DNA of 64,000 nucleotides, taken from contig NC_061789.1 of assembly GCF_022458985.1 (NCBI RefSeq), forward strand, positions 7,606,357 through 7,670,356, read 5' to 3'. Below are positions 1 through 10,100 of this stretch, in pieces. Under the pieces are notes generated by a model that had not been told where the DNA came from, did not search any database, and saw only the letters and a list, made by a program, of their open reading frames with translations. Source of the DNA: Mugil cephalus (Eukaryota; Chordata; Actinopteri; Mugiliformes; Mugilidae). Position 1 is the first letter of the stretch; every line of letters starts with the position of its first letter. The position numbers were made by a program, and so were the translations under genes.

Positions 1-1823
1 ATCAGGCCATCGTAAGTACGGCCTCCCTCCCTCTGAGCACCTGGCCCATGATTTGACTCTGACTGTTTGACTTTCACAGTCTGCACTGAGTCTTTTGTAT
101 GTTTGTCATTTAGAAAGTTTTGATTTTAATAAGCGTTTCCCTCTTTTCTCTCTTAAGTCGTCCTTGTTGAAGAAAAAGCTGGAGGAGCATCTGTGAGTAC
201 TCCACGGCCGCTTACTGATCATTTTATCTGTGTGGGTGACATAAACAGAGATTCACACTGTGGTGACGTGCGACTCTTCCAGGGAGAAGCTCCATGAAGC
301 CCACTCAGACCTGCAGAAGAAGAGGGAAGTCATCGATGACCTCGAGCCCAGAGTCGACGGCAACAGTGAGACATTTCACTTCCAGCTTCAGGCCTCCAGA
401 GCTCGTCCGCGCTCTTCTTCTTCTTCTTCTTCTCCTCTAAAACGCAGGTCTGTTTTTTTTTCTCAGTGGCCAAGAAGATCGATGAACTGCAGGAGATCCT
501 GAAGAAGAAGGACGAGGACATGAAGCAGATGGAGGAGAGATACAAACGTTACATGGAGAAAGCGAAAACGGTCGGTTTCTGAAAACAAGACCTCTCCTCC
601 TTCTTTCTTTTCTCCTTCCACTTCGTTATTTTCTTCTTATTTTACTGCTTCTCCTGCTTCCCCTCCTCTTTTCTCCTTCTTCTCCTCCTCATTGTTCCTT
701 TTCTTCTCCTTCACTTTGTTTTCTTCTGCCCCTTTTTTTTTCTTCATCTTCTTCATTTTCTTGTCCTGCTTATTTTCCTACTTTTTCTCCTCCTTCCCCT
801 CCTCCTTCCCCTGCTTCTTCCTCTCCTCTTCTTCCTTCTCCTTCTCCTTCCCTTTCTCTTATCTTCTTCATCTTGTGCTTCCCCTATTTCCTCTTCTCCT
901 CCATCCTTTTGTCATCCTTCTTCCTCTTCTTCTTCCTTTTCACCTCCTTCCCCTCCTCATTCTTCCTTCTCTTTATCATTATTATTATTATTTTATAATG
1001 TGAGTGCTGCCACTGTCTGATCTTCGTGCAGGTGATTAAAACCCTGGATCCTCAGCAGCAGCCGTCGGCCCCTGGGACTCCTGAGATTCAGGCCATGAAG
1101 AACCAGCTGTTAGAGAAGCAGAGAAAAATCAAACATCTGGAGGTGAGAACCCGTTTTAAAATGAAACCTATGAATGAAGAACCCCGTTTAACTTTTCCTG
1201 TTGATCATCTTCTGCCTTTAACTTGAGGCTGATATTATTAAGGTTGCTTATCATTAGCTTCTGCTCTGGAGAGCCTTTTTTTATTTTTTTTTTATTTTTG
1301 ATGAGGACACAGCAGCGACTCTGAGACTCTGACCACTAACCAACTATTGAAATAGCTCAAATACTGAGGCTGCTGTCTCATCGTTCTGAGGTTGAAATGC
1401 CAGACGCTCTTCTCTTTTGAGATGCTCTGTACTCAGCTTTTCTTTTTCTTTTTTACAAAGTGTCCATCTCATCAGCCTCTTTTTTTAAACAACTATTAAA
1501 CTTTAACAAAGATACAAAAGCACTTTGATGTGTTTGTCTCCGCGCAGCACGACTATGAGAAGAGCAGGGCCAGACACGACCAGGAGGAGAAGCTCATCAT
1601 CACAGCGTGGTACAACATGGTAGGTGTTCGTACGCACAAAAAACACGAGGCGAAAGACACAACGCGACTCATCGCTTTTCCTTCCCATCTTTAGGGAATG
1701 GCTCTGCAGCAGAAGATCTCAGGCGAGCGGCTCGGCCCGTCCAACCAGGCCATGTCCTTCCTCGCCCAGCAGAGACAGTCCACCCACGCCAGGAGAGGAC
1801 TGGCGCGTTACCACCCAAGATGA
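1..1823 (+). CDS. hook2: HOOK2-like microtubule/dynein adaptor, 3' part of gene
   Basis: HOOK proteins link cargo to dynein-dynactin and microtubules through an N-terminal HOOK domain, a long coiled coil and a divergent C-terminal cargo-binding part. Only the C-terminal half is here; the gene runs off the left edge. Exons read from splice sites: before 12, 158-192, 283-365, 467-570, 1032-1142, 1548-1619 and 1695-1823 (stop TGA 1821-1823). They encode coiled coil (KLEEHLEKLHEAHSDLQ, then KKIDELQEILKKKDED) and the family hallmark EEKLIITAWYNMGMALQQ, followed by SFLAQQRQSTHARRG. The last segment resembles the HOOK2/HOOK3 ending. HOOK2 is preferred because the next gene is trir, which lies close to HOOK2 in human. 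HOOK1 and HOOK3 are less likely but not excluded by this fragment alone. The split of the first exon is uncertain because the window starts inside it. Confidence 0.86.
571..1031 (+). repeat. Pyrimidine-rich (CTT/CCT) intron of hook2
   Basis: About 400 bases of this intron (roughly 589-990) are almost purely C and T on the coding strand, built of degenerate CTT, CCTT and CTCC units, ending in a short (ATT)n run. It is simple-sequence DNA. The 103-aa reading frame within it is only Phe/Ser/Leu from the repeat and is not a gene. Confidence 0.85.
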
Positions 1824-3215
1824 GACGTCCCATCTTGGGGCCGGAGAGCACGCTGACATGAACGCACGGCGAGGAACGACGGGCCGACCCGCATCATCTC
1901 AACTCCCTGCGTCTCTTCGCCTGTTATGCCTTCAACTGGATCGCGCCGCTCCGCACGTTTTTATTTCCATGCTGCTGCTGCCCCCTGCTGGCTCTCAACG
2001 AGAACGTTCCCTGCAGAGTCTCGGAGGAAAGACCTGTAACAGAAGGAACTGGAGGACAAGAAAAAATGAGGCTGCGTCACCTTTTTAGGTGACTTTTATT
2101 TTTTCTTTAGCCTCTTGGAGTTTCATTTTATTTTTTAAATATTTTTTTTAAACACTAAGATGGAATGTGAATTAGTTTAGATATTTAAATGAGGGGCACG
2201 GGACTTATTCAGAGGCAAAAGCTGCACAAGCTATCGATACCTCCGTGTACAGCAGAGAAAGGAGTTTTGGTTTTTCTAAATTTGTTTAGAGCGTTTTCTT
2301 CTTTTTCTTTGTGAGCTTTTAGTTACAATTTGAAGAGCCTTGGAAAGATGCAATGATTTAATTATGAGGGAGCGTAGTGGCTTTAGTCTCGATTTGTTTG
2401 GTTTTCACTTAAATCTCTTTTAAAAAAAAAAAAAAAAATCACCAAAGCACTTTCTCTATAGGAGGGTGGGTTTGTTCGGTGCCTCATAGTAAAACTAGAT
2501 AATTAGATTTTACTTTAAGGAATATATCCGACTTCTGTGTAGGGTTTTTCTCAACATTTACTGTCTAAATGTTTTTTCTTTTTGTTGTTGTTGTTTTTTC
2601 CCTCCATACCTCTTCCCAAAGATTGATTAGTTGTGGTTAGGACCTAATTGCACTCACCACTTTCGACTGACTGGAATAAAGTCCTCCTGGTTTATCACTG
2701 GAAAACACTACGATGACGACACTAAACACAAAGCCTCAGCTAATGGCTGTTTACCGGCTGCTAGGCCTCATTTACAGTTGAAGGAAATAAATTTGTCGAT
2801 ACGCTGGAATTCTTCTGCTGAAAGGAAGTCGACAGCAGATTAAAAAGCCCGAGCCTGTATTTATCACTGCTGGTTAATCTTTGTTTTTTAGTCGGTCCCA
2901 TATCAGAGCTGCTGTTCTGTAACTTCCCTGTAACTGTCCGTGCTATGATCTACAGACCAGAGTCTTGTTTTTTTCTCCTGTGTGTGCACATTTTTTCCTT
3001 TAATCGAGTTGATGTTTGTTGTGTGAAGTGTTTCCTGCACATTTGCATGGCGTTGGAGGGGTTAACGTTTTACGGTTGTCAGGGTTCGTTTGTACCAGAT
3101 GATGGTCTAGTAGATTGTAGCATACTTGAAACGGGGATCTGAGGCGAGTTGTAGTCCTGTTTGTTCTACTTCTTTTTGCACTACAAATAAATGGGATCTT
3201 AAGATAAAGATGGAG
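1824..3215 (+). other. hook2: hook2 3' UTR with poly(A) signal
   Basis: A noncoding stretch of about 1.4 kb follows the hook2 stop. A canonical AATAAA lies at 3186-3191, and the T-rich/GT-rich sequence just after it (TGGTGTTTTC near 3218) fits a cleavage region. A short A-tract sits near 2420. No convincing reading frame occurs here. Confidence 0.7.
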
Positions 3216-4320
3216 TCTGGTGTTTTCTTTTAAAAAAAAAATAAAAATACTCATCCAGCCCGGTCGGAGAAAGAGAGAAGACCGTCCCAGAGCTTGACAC
3301 CTTGGTCCTTCTTGTGAGTGCACTTTAAATCTGGAACAATCTAAAGGCCAAACTGATTAGTCAAACTTCTCACATCCTTTGTGCAACTGTGAAGGCATTG
3401 TTTATCTGTCGCTGCATTTTCTACGAGGACCTTATCAGCAGTTTGGAGAACACGAACATCTCAAACTAACAGACAAAATTAGGAGAAAGATAAATGTAGT
3501 TGTAAATTATTTAGCTTCACATGTAGATTATTTTATGCCATATGGTGGACACTGACAATCTTTTGTTGACAGAAGTTACAATTGTGTAATTATAAATATG
3601 ACTTTAAAGTATAAACTCAACTTTAATTTCAGGGTATTTACATTCAAACTGGGGGAGAGGAATGTCTTTAAACACAGTCATGTTTAAAGACATTTTAATA
3701 GGAATATGTTGTACGTTGCAGGTTCACCAAATATAATGACACACTTGAAATCAGCTGAACAATTTTGACTTTTTAATTGATGAAGAAATATTTACTGGTA
3801 CATGAAACAACTATACGCACTGTGTATATAAATGATCGTAAACCCTTTCCTCCCGTTTTTATGTGAACACCCTCAAATTAAAGCAGAGAATCTGCACTTA
3901 AAGAATTTATTCATCCCACAGTAATATGACAAAACATTAGGTACGCAAGTGAAAACAAGTACATCCTAACCTGACTCTTATAATGTTACATTTATGTTGA
4001 AATAGTGTCAAAATGGTGGTAAATAAGCGGTATTAGCATTTTTCGGAGGATGTAGTTTGTAGAAGAAGCAACTGGGATGAATCCTCTTGAAGAAACTTTA
4101 ACATGTTGAGGTTTTGTGTCCATTACCGGGATAACAGGTTGAAATATAGCTCAACTATAAATTATATAATATACACATATTTTAGTGCTGTTAATGATTG
4201 TATTTCATTGTTCTATTTGACTGAAGTAAAATACGTTTCATTTTTTTTTTAGTTTTGTAATCGTCGTAATTTCCGTTTTATTTTTTATTAAAATCAGTTT
4301 CACTTCCGGCACAGCGGGCG
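3216..4320. other. Intergenic, hook2 to trir
   Basis: AT-rich spacer without a supported gene. A fragment at about 3931-3947 (AAAACATTAGGTACGCAAG) resembles the AACATTAGGTACAC core of MITE-like repeats seen at 14886 and 24311. The rest shows nothing recognisable. Confidence 0.6.
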
Positions 4321-4877
4321 CCGCACGCAGACGTGACGTCATCAGAAGAAAGCCAACATGGCCGACCGAAGCTGAGAGGATGTCCACAGCTAGCGATAAG
4401 CCTCGGTGAAATCCACAATCCTCCCGTTTTGTGGTGCCGCTATTTGAATTGCGTCGAGCGCAGCGAGTTTATTTTTTCTTATCTCGAATCGTGCCTCACA
4501 GGAAGCGGAGGTAGAAGTCTTAAGTTTTGTCCGATAAGGCCTCGGCAAAGCGGGTTTTAGCACCTTAGCATTAGCCACGTTAGCAGGAGAGGCAGCGCCT
4601 GCTTTTGTTTTTGTCGTTGTAAAGGTAATGCGTTAAAAGTCGGACCCCGTAAAGCGTTTTGTTTTGTATATTTTACTTCGCCTTATTTTTTTTGGTGATA
4701 ACCGGGACTGTGGAGACTTTTAGACTTTACCGCAGGTGAAGTCAGACTCGTCCTGGAGTCAGTGTTGTCAGTTGTTTATCCTTTCCACAACAAAGCCATT
4801 TAAAAAAAAATAATAAACTGACATATTCTCGCGTTGCGCCTTTGGACTGAGCTTATTTGAACATTACGCCAGGAAAC
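4321..4877 (+). promoter_or_regulatory. trir: trir promoter and 5' UTR region with a CRE
   Basis: A full palindromic cAMP-response element TGACGTCA occurs at 4334-4341 in a GC-rich context (GCGGGCGCCGCACGCAG just before). It is followed by an untranslated leader up to the trir ATG at 4878. Upstream in-frame starts are not supported: the codon at 4857 is TTG. The exact transcription start cannot be read. A splice inside the leader is possible (GTAATG near 4626) but not shown. Confidence 0.55.
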
Positions 4878-5756
4878 ATGGATACAAAGCGCGCACACAA
4901 GTCTCAGACTGGCGGTGGTGGTGGTAGTAGTTCTAGCAGCGGTGAGTCCAGCTGCGGCAGCCCCGCGTCCCCCTCGAGCAGCCCGGTCGAGGCGGCGAGC
5001 CAAGCCCCGCAGCCCGGCGCCAACGTGTTCGCCAACGACGGCAGCTTCATGGAGATGTTCAAGAAGAAGATGGAGGAGGAGAAGAGGAAAAAAGAGCTGC
5101 TGCAGCAAACAGGTGGAGGCGCGAGAGCCACCGAGCAAGGACAGTCATCAGTGGAAAAGAAGGCCCCTCCAGTGACGAGCTTTGTAAGGGGTTTGGCAGT
5201 TGTAAGATGAGATAGCTGTAGTCCAAAAAATGAAGCAGAGATCTGGCTCTTATTACCTTTTTTTAATTGCCAGTATTTCGCACTTGAGCCAGTGAATGTG
5301 TTGTCCTTGCATTGCAATTGTGTAACAAAAACCAAGTAGTGCAGTAAAGACTAGGGATGCTCCTCTCTTGATGATGGTTTCGCTGGTGGTGCGACAGGAG
5401 TCTAAGTGTAGACCTTCTGCTCTGGTGTAGTCTCCTTCATTGGCAGTCCACCTGCAAGGGCTCCTGTAACGGTTTCAGTCTTCTATCCCCTAACCCAGGT
5501 GGGGAAGCGCAGAGGCGGGGTGTTCCTAAAGACCGGCATTGTTGCGAAGAAGCAGAAACAGGACTCAGAGGTGAGTGGTGAAAGACCGAATCGATCGCAC
5601 CCGTTTGAGTCGAAGGCTGCACTCTTGAACTCTATCTTCCCTTTGCAGGCAGAGCCAGGCAAGAGCGATGCTTGGTCAAAGTACATGGCTGAGGTGAAAA
5701 AGTACAAAGCCCACCAGTGTGGCGACGACGATAAAACCAGGCCTCTGGTCAAGTAG
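4878..5756 (+). CDS. trir: TRIR (C19orf43), telomerase RNA-interacting RNase
   Basis: Three coding exons, 4878-5183, 5499-5570 and 5649-5756 (stop TAG), give about 161 residues. The human protein is reported as an exoribonuclease that binds the telomerase RNA. The N-terminal third is low-complexity Gly/Ser/Pro, as in the family. Conserved blocks then follow: NVFANDGSFMEMFKKKMEEE, SFVGKRRGG, LKTGIVAKKQK, and the near-invariant C-terminus KYMAEVKKYKAHQCGDDDKT ending RPLVK. The family is identified with confidence from the C-terminal block. The start at 4878 is the first ATG in frame and sits in a good context (AACATGG). It is next to hook2 on the same strand, as expected from human 19p13, and converges with ubn2. 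Confidence 0.95.
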
Positions 5757-6600
5757 GCTCCAGAACTTTCAAGGGGGAAAAAAAAAAGAGAGAGAAGCTA
5801 CAGCAGATCCTGACTCTCTCAAACTGCCACTTCACTTTTAATTCTTTCAGAAACTGCTTTTTTTTTTGTCTTATTTTGCCCTTTGTATTGTCCTTGCCTT
5901 GTTATTTGTTGGTTATATGATATGGTTTGAAAAGGTGTTTCATAAACTTGGCATTGATTAAGTATCTTTAAATTTGTCACGTCTGGTTTATGTTAAAATT
6001 TCATTTAAACGTAATGATCAGTGACTGTCAAAAGTATTTACTGTACCGGATGTTGCCTTCTTTTTTTCTTTTATTAATGAAGTCGTAATCTGTGTAGTTT
6101 GGGGGTTTTTGACCAAAAAATGTTACATAGTTAAAATAGGCTGTAAAATACGTGTTCGAATACTTCACTCCTCAAAGTTTGCACGGTTCTCTTGATCTGA
6201 TTCAGATCTCCAGGATTTCCCTACATTATTTATTCTTTTTTAAAGTAGACCTGTACAAATTGTGCAGGACGTGCTGCAGAGAAGCATCTCCACAGTGTGA
6301 TGCTGCCACCACCGTGCTTCAAACATTTATTTTTGTATGTAGAGACTCGGCTGGTAAAGCCGTAGCGATAAATCTTTCACCACCTGGATTTAACTTCAGG
6401 GTACGTTTGTGTCGTCCTCTAGATTTATACTTTTCAGTTACCTTTTTATCTTTGTGGAGTTATTCGTAGATAAAAACACTGACTAAGCAGTGATGAACCT
6501 CCCAGACAACAGATGGTTTAATACTAAAACCGCCTGAGACTTTGCAATCACTCGTTTTCAATTAATTGACATCACCATGTCAAATATTTAAATAAAAAAT
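5757..6600 (+). other. trir: trir 3' UTR, with Tc1-like fragment
   Basis: Noncoding AT-rich sequence after the trir stop. AATAAA at 6591-6596 is a plausible poly(A) signal, but an earlier one cannot be excluded. The part around 6255-6330 contains an old Tc1-type transposase fragment in the reverse direction (separate entry). Confidence 0.5.
6255..6330 (-). mobile_element. Tc1/mariner transposase fossil
   Basis: Read on the minus strand, about 6270-6320 translates to KHGGGSITLWRCFSAA. This matches the conserved KHGGGSxxxWGCF region of Tc1-type DDE transposases. The flanks show no intact frame, so it is a short remnant. It lies in the presumed trir 3' UTR. Confidence 0.65.
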
Positions 6601-6654
6601 CAAAAAAAAAAGGGGGAAACATCCAGGAGGTGACTTGTAAATAAACAATTTCTC

Positions 6655-7173
6655 CATTTTAGGGAAAGGTTTTAATTAAAAGTCGACTTGAGTTCTATAC
6701 AGAAACAAATTCAAGTACAATGAAAATGTGTACAGCTCTCATTTAAAAAACAAACCAAAAAAAAAAAACAAATAAGAAGCTCAAATTGAACAATTTGCAG
6801 TTTACATTTTCATACAGGCATCAGTAATAATTACATTATGATTATAAACAGCACCGAGTCGACACACTGACCATGCATCAGAGAGGGAGACGTACAAAAG
6901 GCACACAGTCCGGCAAACCAAGCGCTCATTCACACAAACACACACACACTCGCCTATAAATCCCATTCATTCCTCCTCCCCGTCCACAGTGATATCGGTC
7001 TATGTTGTAAACATTGATGATCTGTATTTGCCATTTTTGATTTAACAGTTCTATGAAGTATTTAAAAGTTATCAAATTGTTTTTTTTAAAAAAAGCTGAT
7101 AAAGTTGTAGCCCGGTCTGTCCCTCTGTCACACAAACGCCGTCCCGACGTCTCATCGCGGGGCGTCAGAATCA
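6655..7173 (-). other. ubn2: ubn2 3' UTR
   Basis: Sequence downstream of the ubn2 stop on the minus strand. An ATTAAA-type poly(A) signal (TTTAAT on plus) is at 6671-6676, leaving only tens of bases between the trir and ubn2 3' ends. The genes are therefore tightly convergent. Confidence 0.5.
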
Positions 7174-10100
7174 TCATAGCGTCTTCCTCTTTGCGTCTCC
7201 TCCTTGGCTTTGACTGACATCTGCACAGAGAACTGGAGCGTCAGCGAAAGCTTCGCAAGAGACGAAAATAACCACACAAGGAAAATAAAATAAAAATAAA
7301 AAGGCATGCTGCCACCAACAGACGAGCAGAGGACGGGGGAAAACAAAAATAAGGGACAACCCCGAGACGGAAAACACGGGACACTTGGAGACGGAGAGAG
7401 AGAGAGGCAGGAGATGTGGAGCAGGCTTTGAGGTGGAGGGAGGGTCAGATTTTACCTGAGAAAGCGAGCTGCAAGTGAGGAGGCAGAGCAACCTGAGACC
7501 CTGACTGGAGACTCTTATACAGATCTGAGGAGACAGGACAGGGCGACAAGAGACGAGGGGGGGGAGGGGGAAAAAAAACAAATGTGAGGAGAAGAATGAG
7601 GGCGGGAGACGGGAGTGAAGGAGGCAGAGGTAGCGACGGCCACACGGAGAGGAGGTAGAGACAGAGACATGAGGCCAAGATGAGGGAAAAGTTGGAGAAG
7701 TAACCAATTGGTAAAGAAGGGAGAAATTTGGGAAATTAAGCATAATGGAATAATTACATCAAGCTTACATTCAGACACAGGATATGGTGATAAAACATGA
7801 TGCTCTAACGACATAAAACAAAGCCTACAACAGGGGAACACACACGCACACAATCTGCCCGATATTAATTAATCAAACGAAGCTGATTTGCACCGGTTAA
7901 CGAGCGTAACGTGAAGTGTGCGTCACTCACTCTGCGTCAGGGTGGAGAACGAGGCGTTGCTACTGGCTGCGGAGCCGCCGGCCGTCGAGCTGGAGCCTCC
8001 CGTGCCCAGCGAGGGCAGGTTCAGCAGCTGGGGGAACTGGAAGGGCAGGGACACGGGCACCAGGCCCCCCAGCATCCCGAAGCCCAGCGGGAGGGAGGGG
8101 GCCGAGCCGAGCAGGCCGCCTCCGCCGCCGCCGCCGCCCCCCGCCGTGGAGACCTGAGCAGAGAACAGGCGGTCAGACGGACGTGTAAACAAAACAAACT
8201 CGTCGTTGAGCGCCGGAGAAAACCGCTGCTAGGCAACAGCTCCAGAGGCTGACGGAGACGTGACGAAAGACGGAGGACACTGGGGTTGTTAACATTCGTT
8301 TTCGAGTTATTACAAAATGATACACAACTAGAATATGTACAGATCAGCCATAACATTATGACCGGTGAATACCACTGAAAACCCCTTATCTATTATATAT
8401 AGCTTATATGTAGCATGCTGGGTGTGTTCTGATTATTTTTTAATGTTATTTGAAATTTCCCGGTAAAGCTAGTTAGTTGGTGGTTTTAAACTTATGACAG
8501 ATCAGACCTCATATTAAAAAAAAAAAAAAAAAAAAATTGTGAATACCACAAGAGGGCGCCATTGAACACAAAACATAAATCGATTTTTAAACAGAATCAA
8601 ATCCACAGACGATTCATTTGGCGCCGTTTAACAAACCTGCGGCAGCTGAGACGAGACCGACGACGACGACGACGGGACAGACGCGACCGGCTTCGCCCCC
8701 TGAGGTGTCCCGCCCCCGGGCCTCTGACGCTGTCCCGGGGCGACAGAGGCCACCGTGGGGGAGGCACTGGATCCTGAATGCTTGCTTATGGATGAGGAGT
8801 TAATAAGGCTGGTGTTGGTGGTGCTGTTGCTGGGCGTCTTCTGGCCGCCCGGAGGAGCGTAGCTGCCTTGCCCCGGCTTGGTTGCTCCTCCCTGGGCCCC
8901 TGAGAATGGCAGGCGGTACACCGCTGGGCTGTTGGGGGGGTACTTATGCAGGGTGGGGTTTGCCTGAGACCTGGGAGTCAGGGAGATGGAGGGCGAGGCC
9001 GAGGTGGCGGCGGTGACGACGGGGTTCGGGGTGCGGGGGGTGAGTTTGACGATGGGGGGGATGCTGCTGTGGGCGGACTTGGTGAGGGTGGCGTGCATGG
9101 GGGTGATGAAGTTGGACTGGGGACGTGGTTGGACGCCGGGGAGCGTCTGGGAGAGGGAGGGGGAGGCTTTGCTCTGCGGGGTCTGGGGGAGTCGAGGCGC
9201 CTGGAAGGTTTTGGGAGCCATGAGGGAGGGCGACGACGAGAGGGTGAGCGCCCGCGACTGGGGAGACGTGAGGATGAGAGTGTCACTGCCGCCCGCTTTG
9301 TTATTATTGCTGCCTTTGAGGAGGACCGACGTGGGGGCGGACACCCCCGTCTTCGACCCCGGGGGCACCAGCGGGGACGCGGTGGGCGGCGGACGCGGCT
9401 TGGGCGCCGGCGCCGAGGCAGGCATGTTGGCTTTGGCCACGCCCACGCCCAAAGGTCTCTGAGCGTTCAGAACGGAGAGTCTGTGCGCCGCGCCCTTCAC
9501 GACCCCCATCCCGTCCACCCTCACCGAGGACGCGGCGGAGGACGTGATGGACAGCGGCCGGCACAGAGGGGTGGAGGAGGACGAAGAGGTAGAGATGTAG
9601 TGAGGTGTGCCGGAGCCGGGAGTGCTGACGGAGTTCTTCTTCTGCTGCTGCTGCTGCTGCTGGATGAGCGGCGAGCTGTGGAGGCCTGAGGTGTTGGCGC
9701 CGGTCTTGGACGCGTCCGGGGACGGGGGGCTGTCCCCCTGGGCCAGGCCCTTGGCCGCGTTGCCGAGGATGGCCAGCGCCTGGGAGATGGAGTCCAGGGA
9801 GGGGGCCTCGTCCAGGGAGTCGAGACATATGGGCTCGGCCGGCGTCGGAGGCGGTCGCTTGGCGACCTGAGCACCTGAGGGGGAGGGGGCGACGGTCGCT
9901 TGAGGCGCGGCCCGCTGAACCCACACAGACTCCTGAGGACACAGACAATTACACCAAACATTTAATAACTCACCTGTAAAAGACTGTTTAGAATTTATTT
10001 TAATGGTTTTCATGGTTTATTTTCAAGCAGGGCTGGATTCGTAAAAAACGTCTAACCTTTGGCTTGGCCTTGGGAGTAGAAACCATCTTTTTCTTTGCCC

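Noticed and set aside
692-1003. Phe/Leu/Ser-rich frame that looks membrane-like
   Set aside because: It is only the CTT/CCT simple repeat of a hook2 intron.
4857-4877. Earlier trir start
   Set aside because: The codon at 4857 is TTG; the first in-frame ATG is at 4878.
7152-7223. Alternative reading of the last ubn2 exon ending YDDSDAPR
   Set aside because: Exon phase requires the frame ending [15 protein letters not shown], which also resembles the human C-terminus.
8946-9689. Long plus-strand frame of 247 codons
   Set aside because: It is antisense to the large ubn2 exon; GC-rich codons leave the opposite strand open. Composition is Arg/Gly-rich without any domain.
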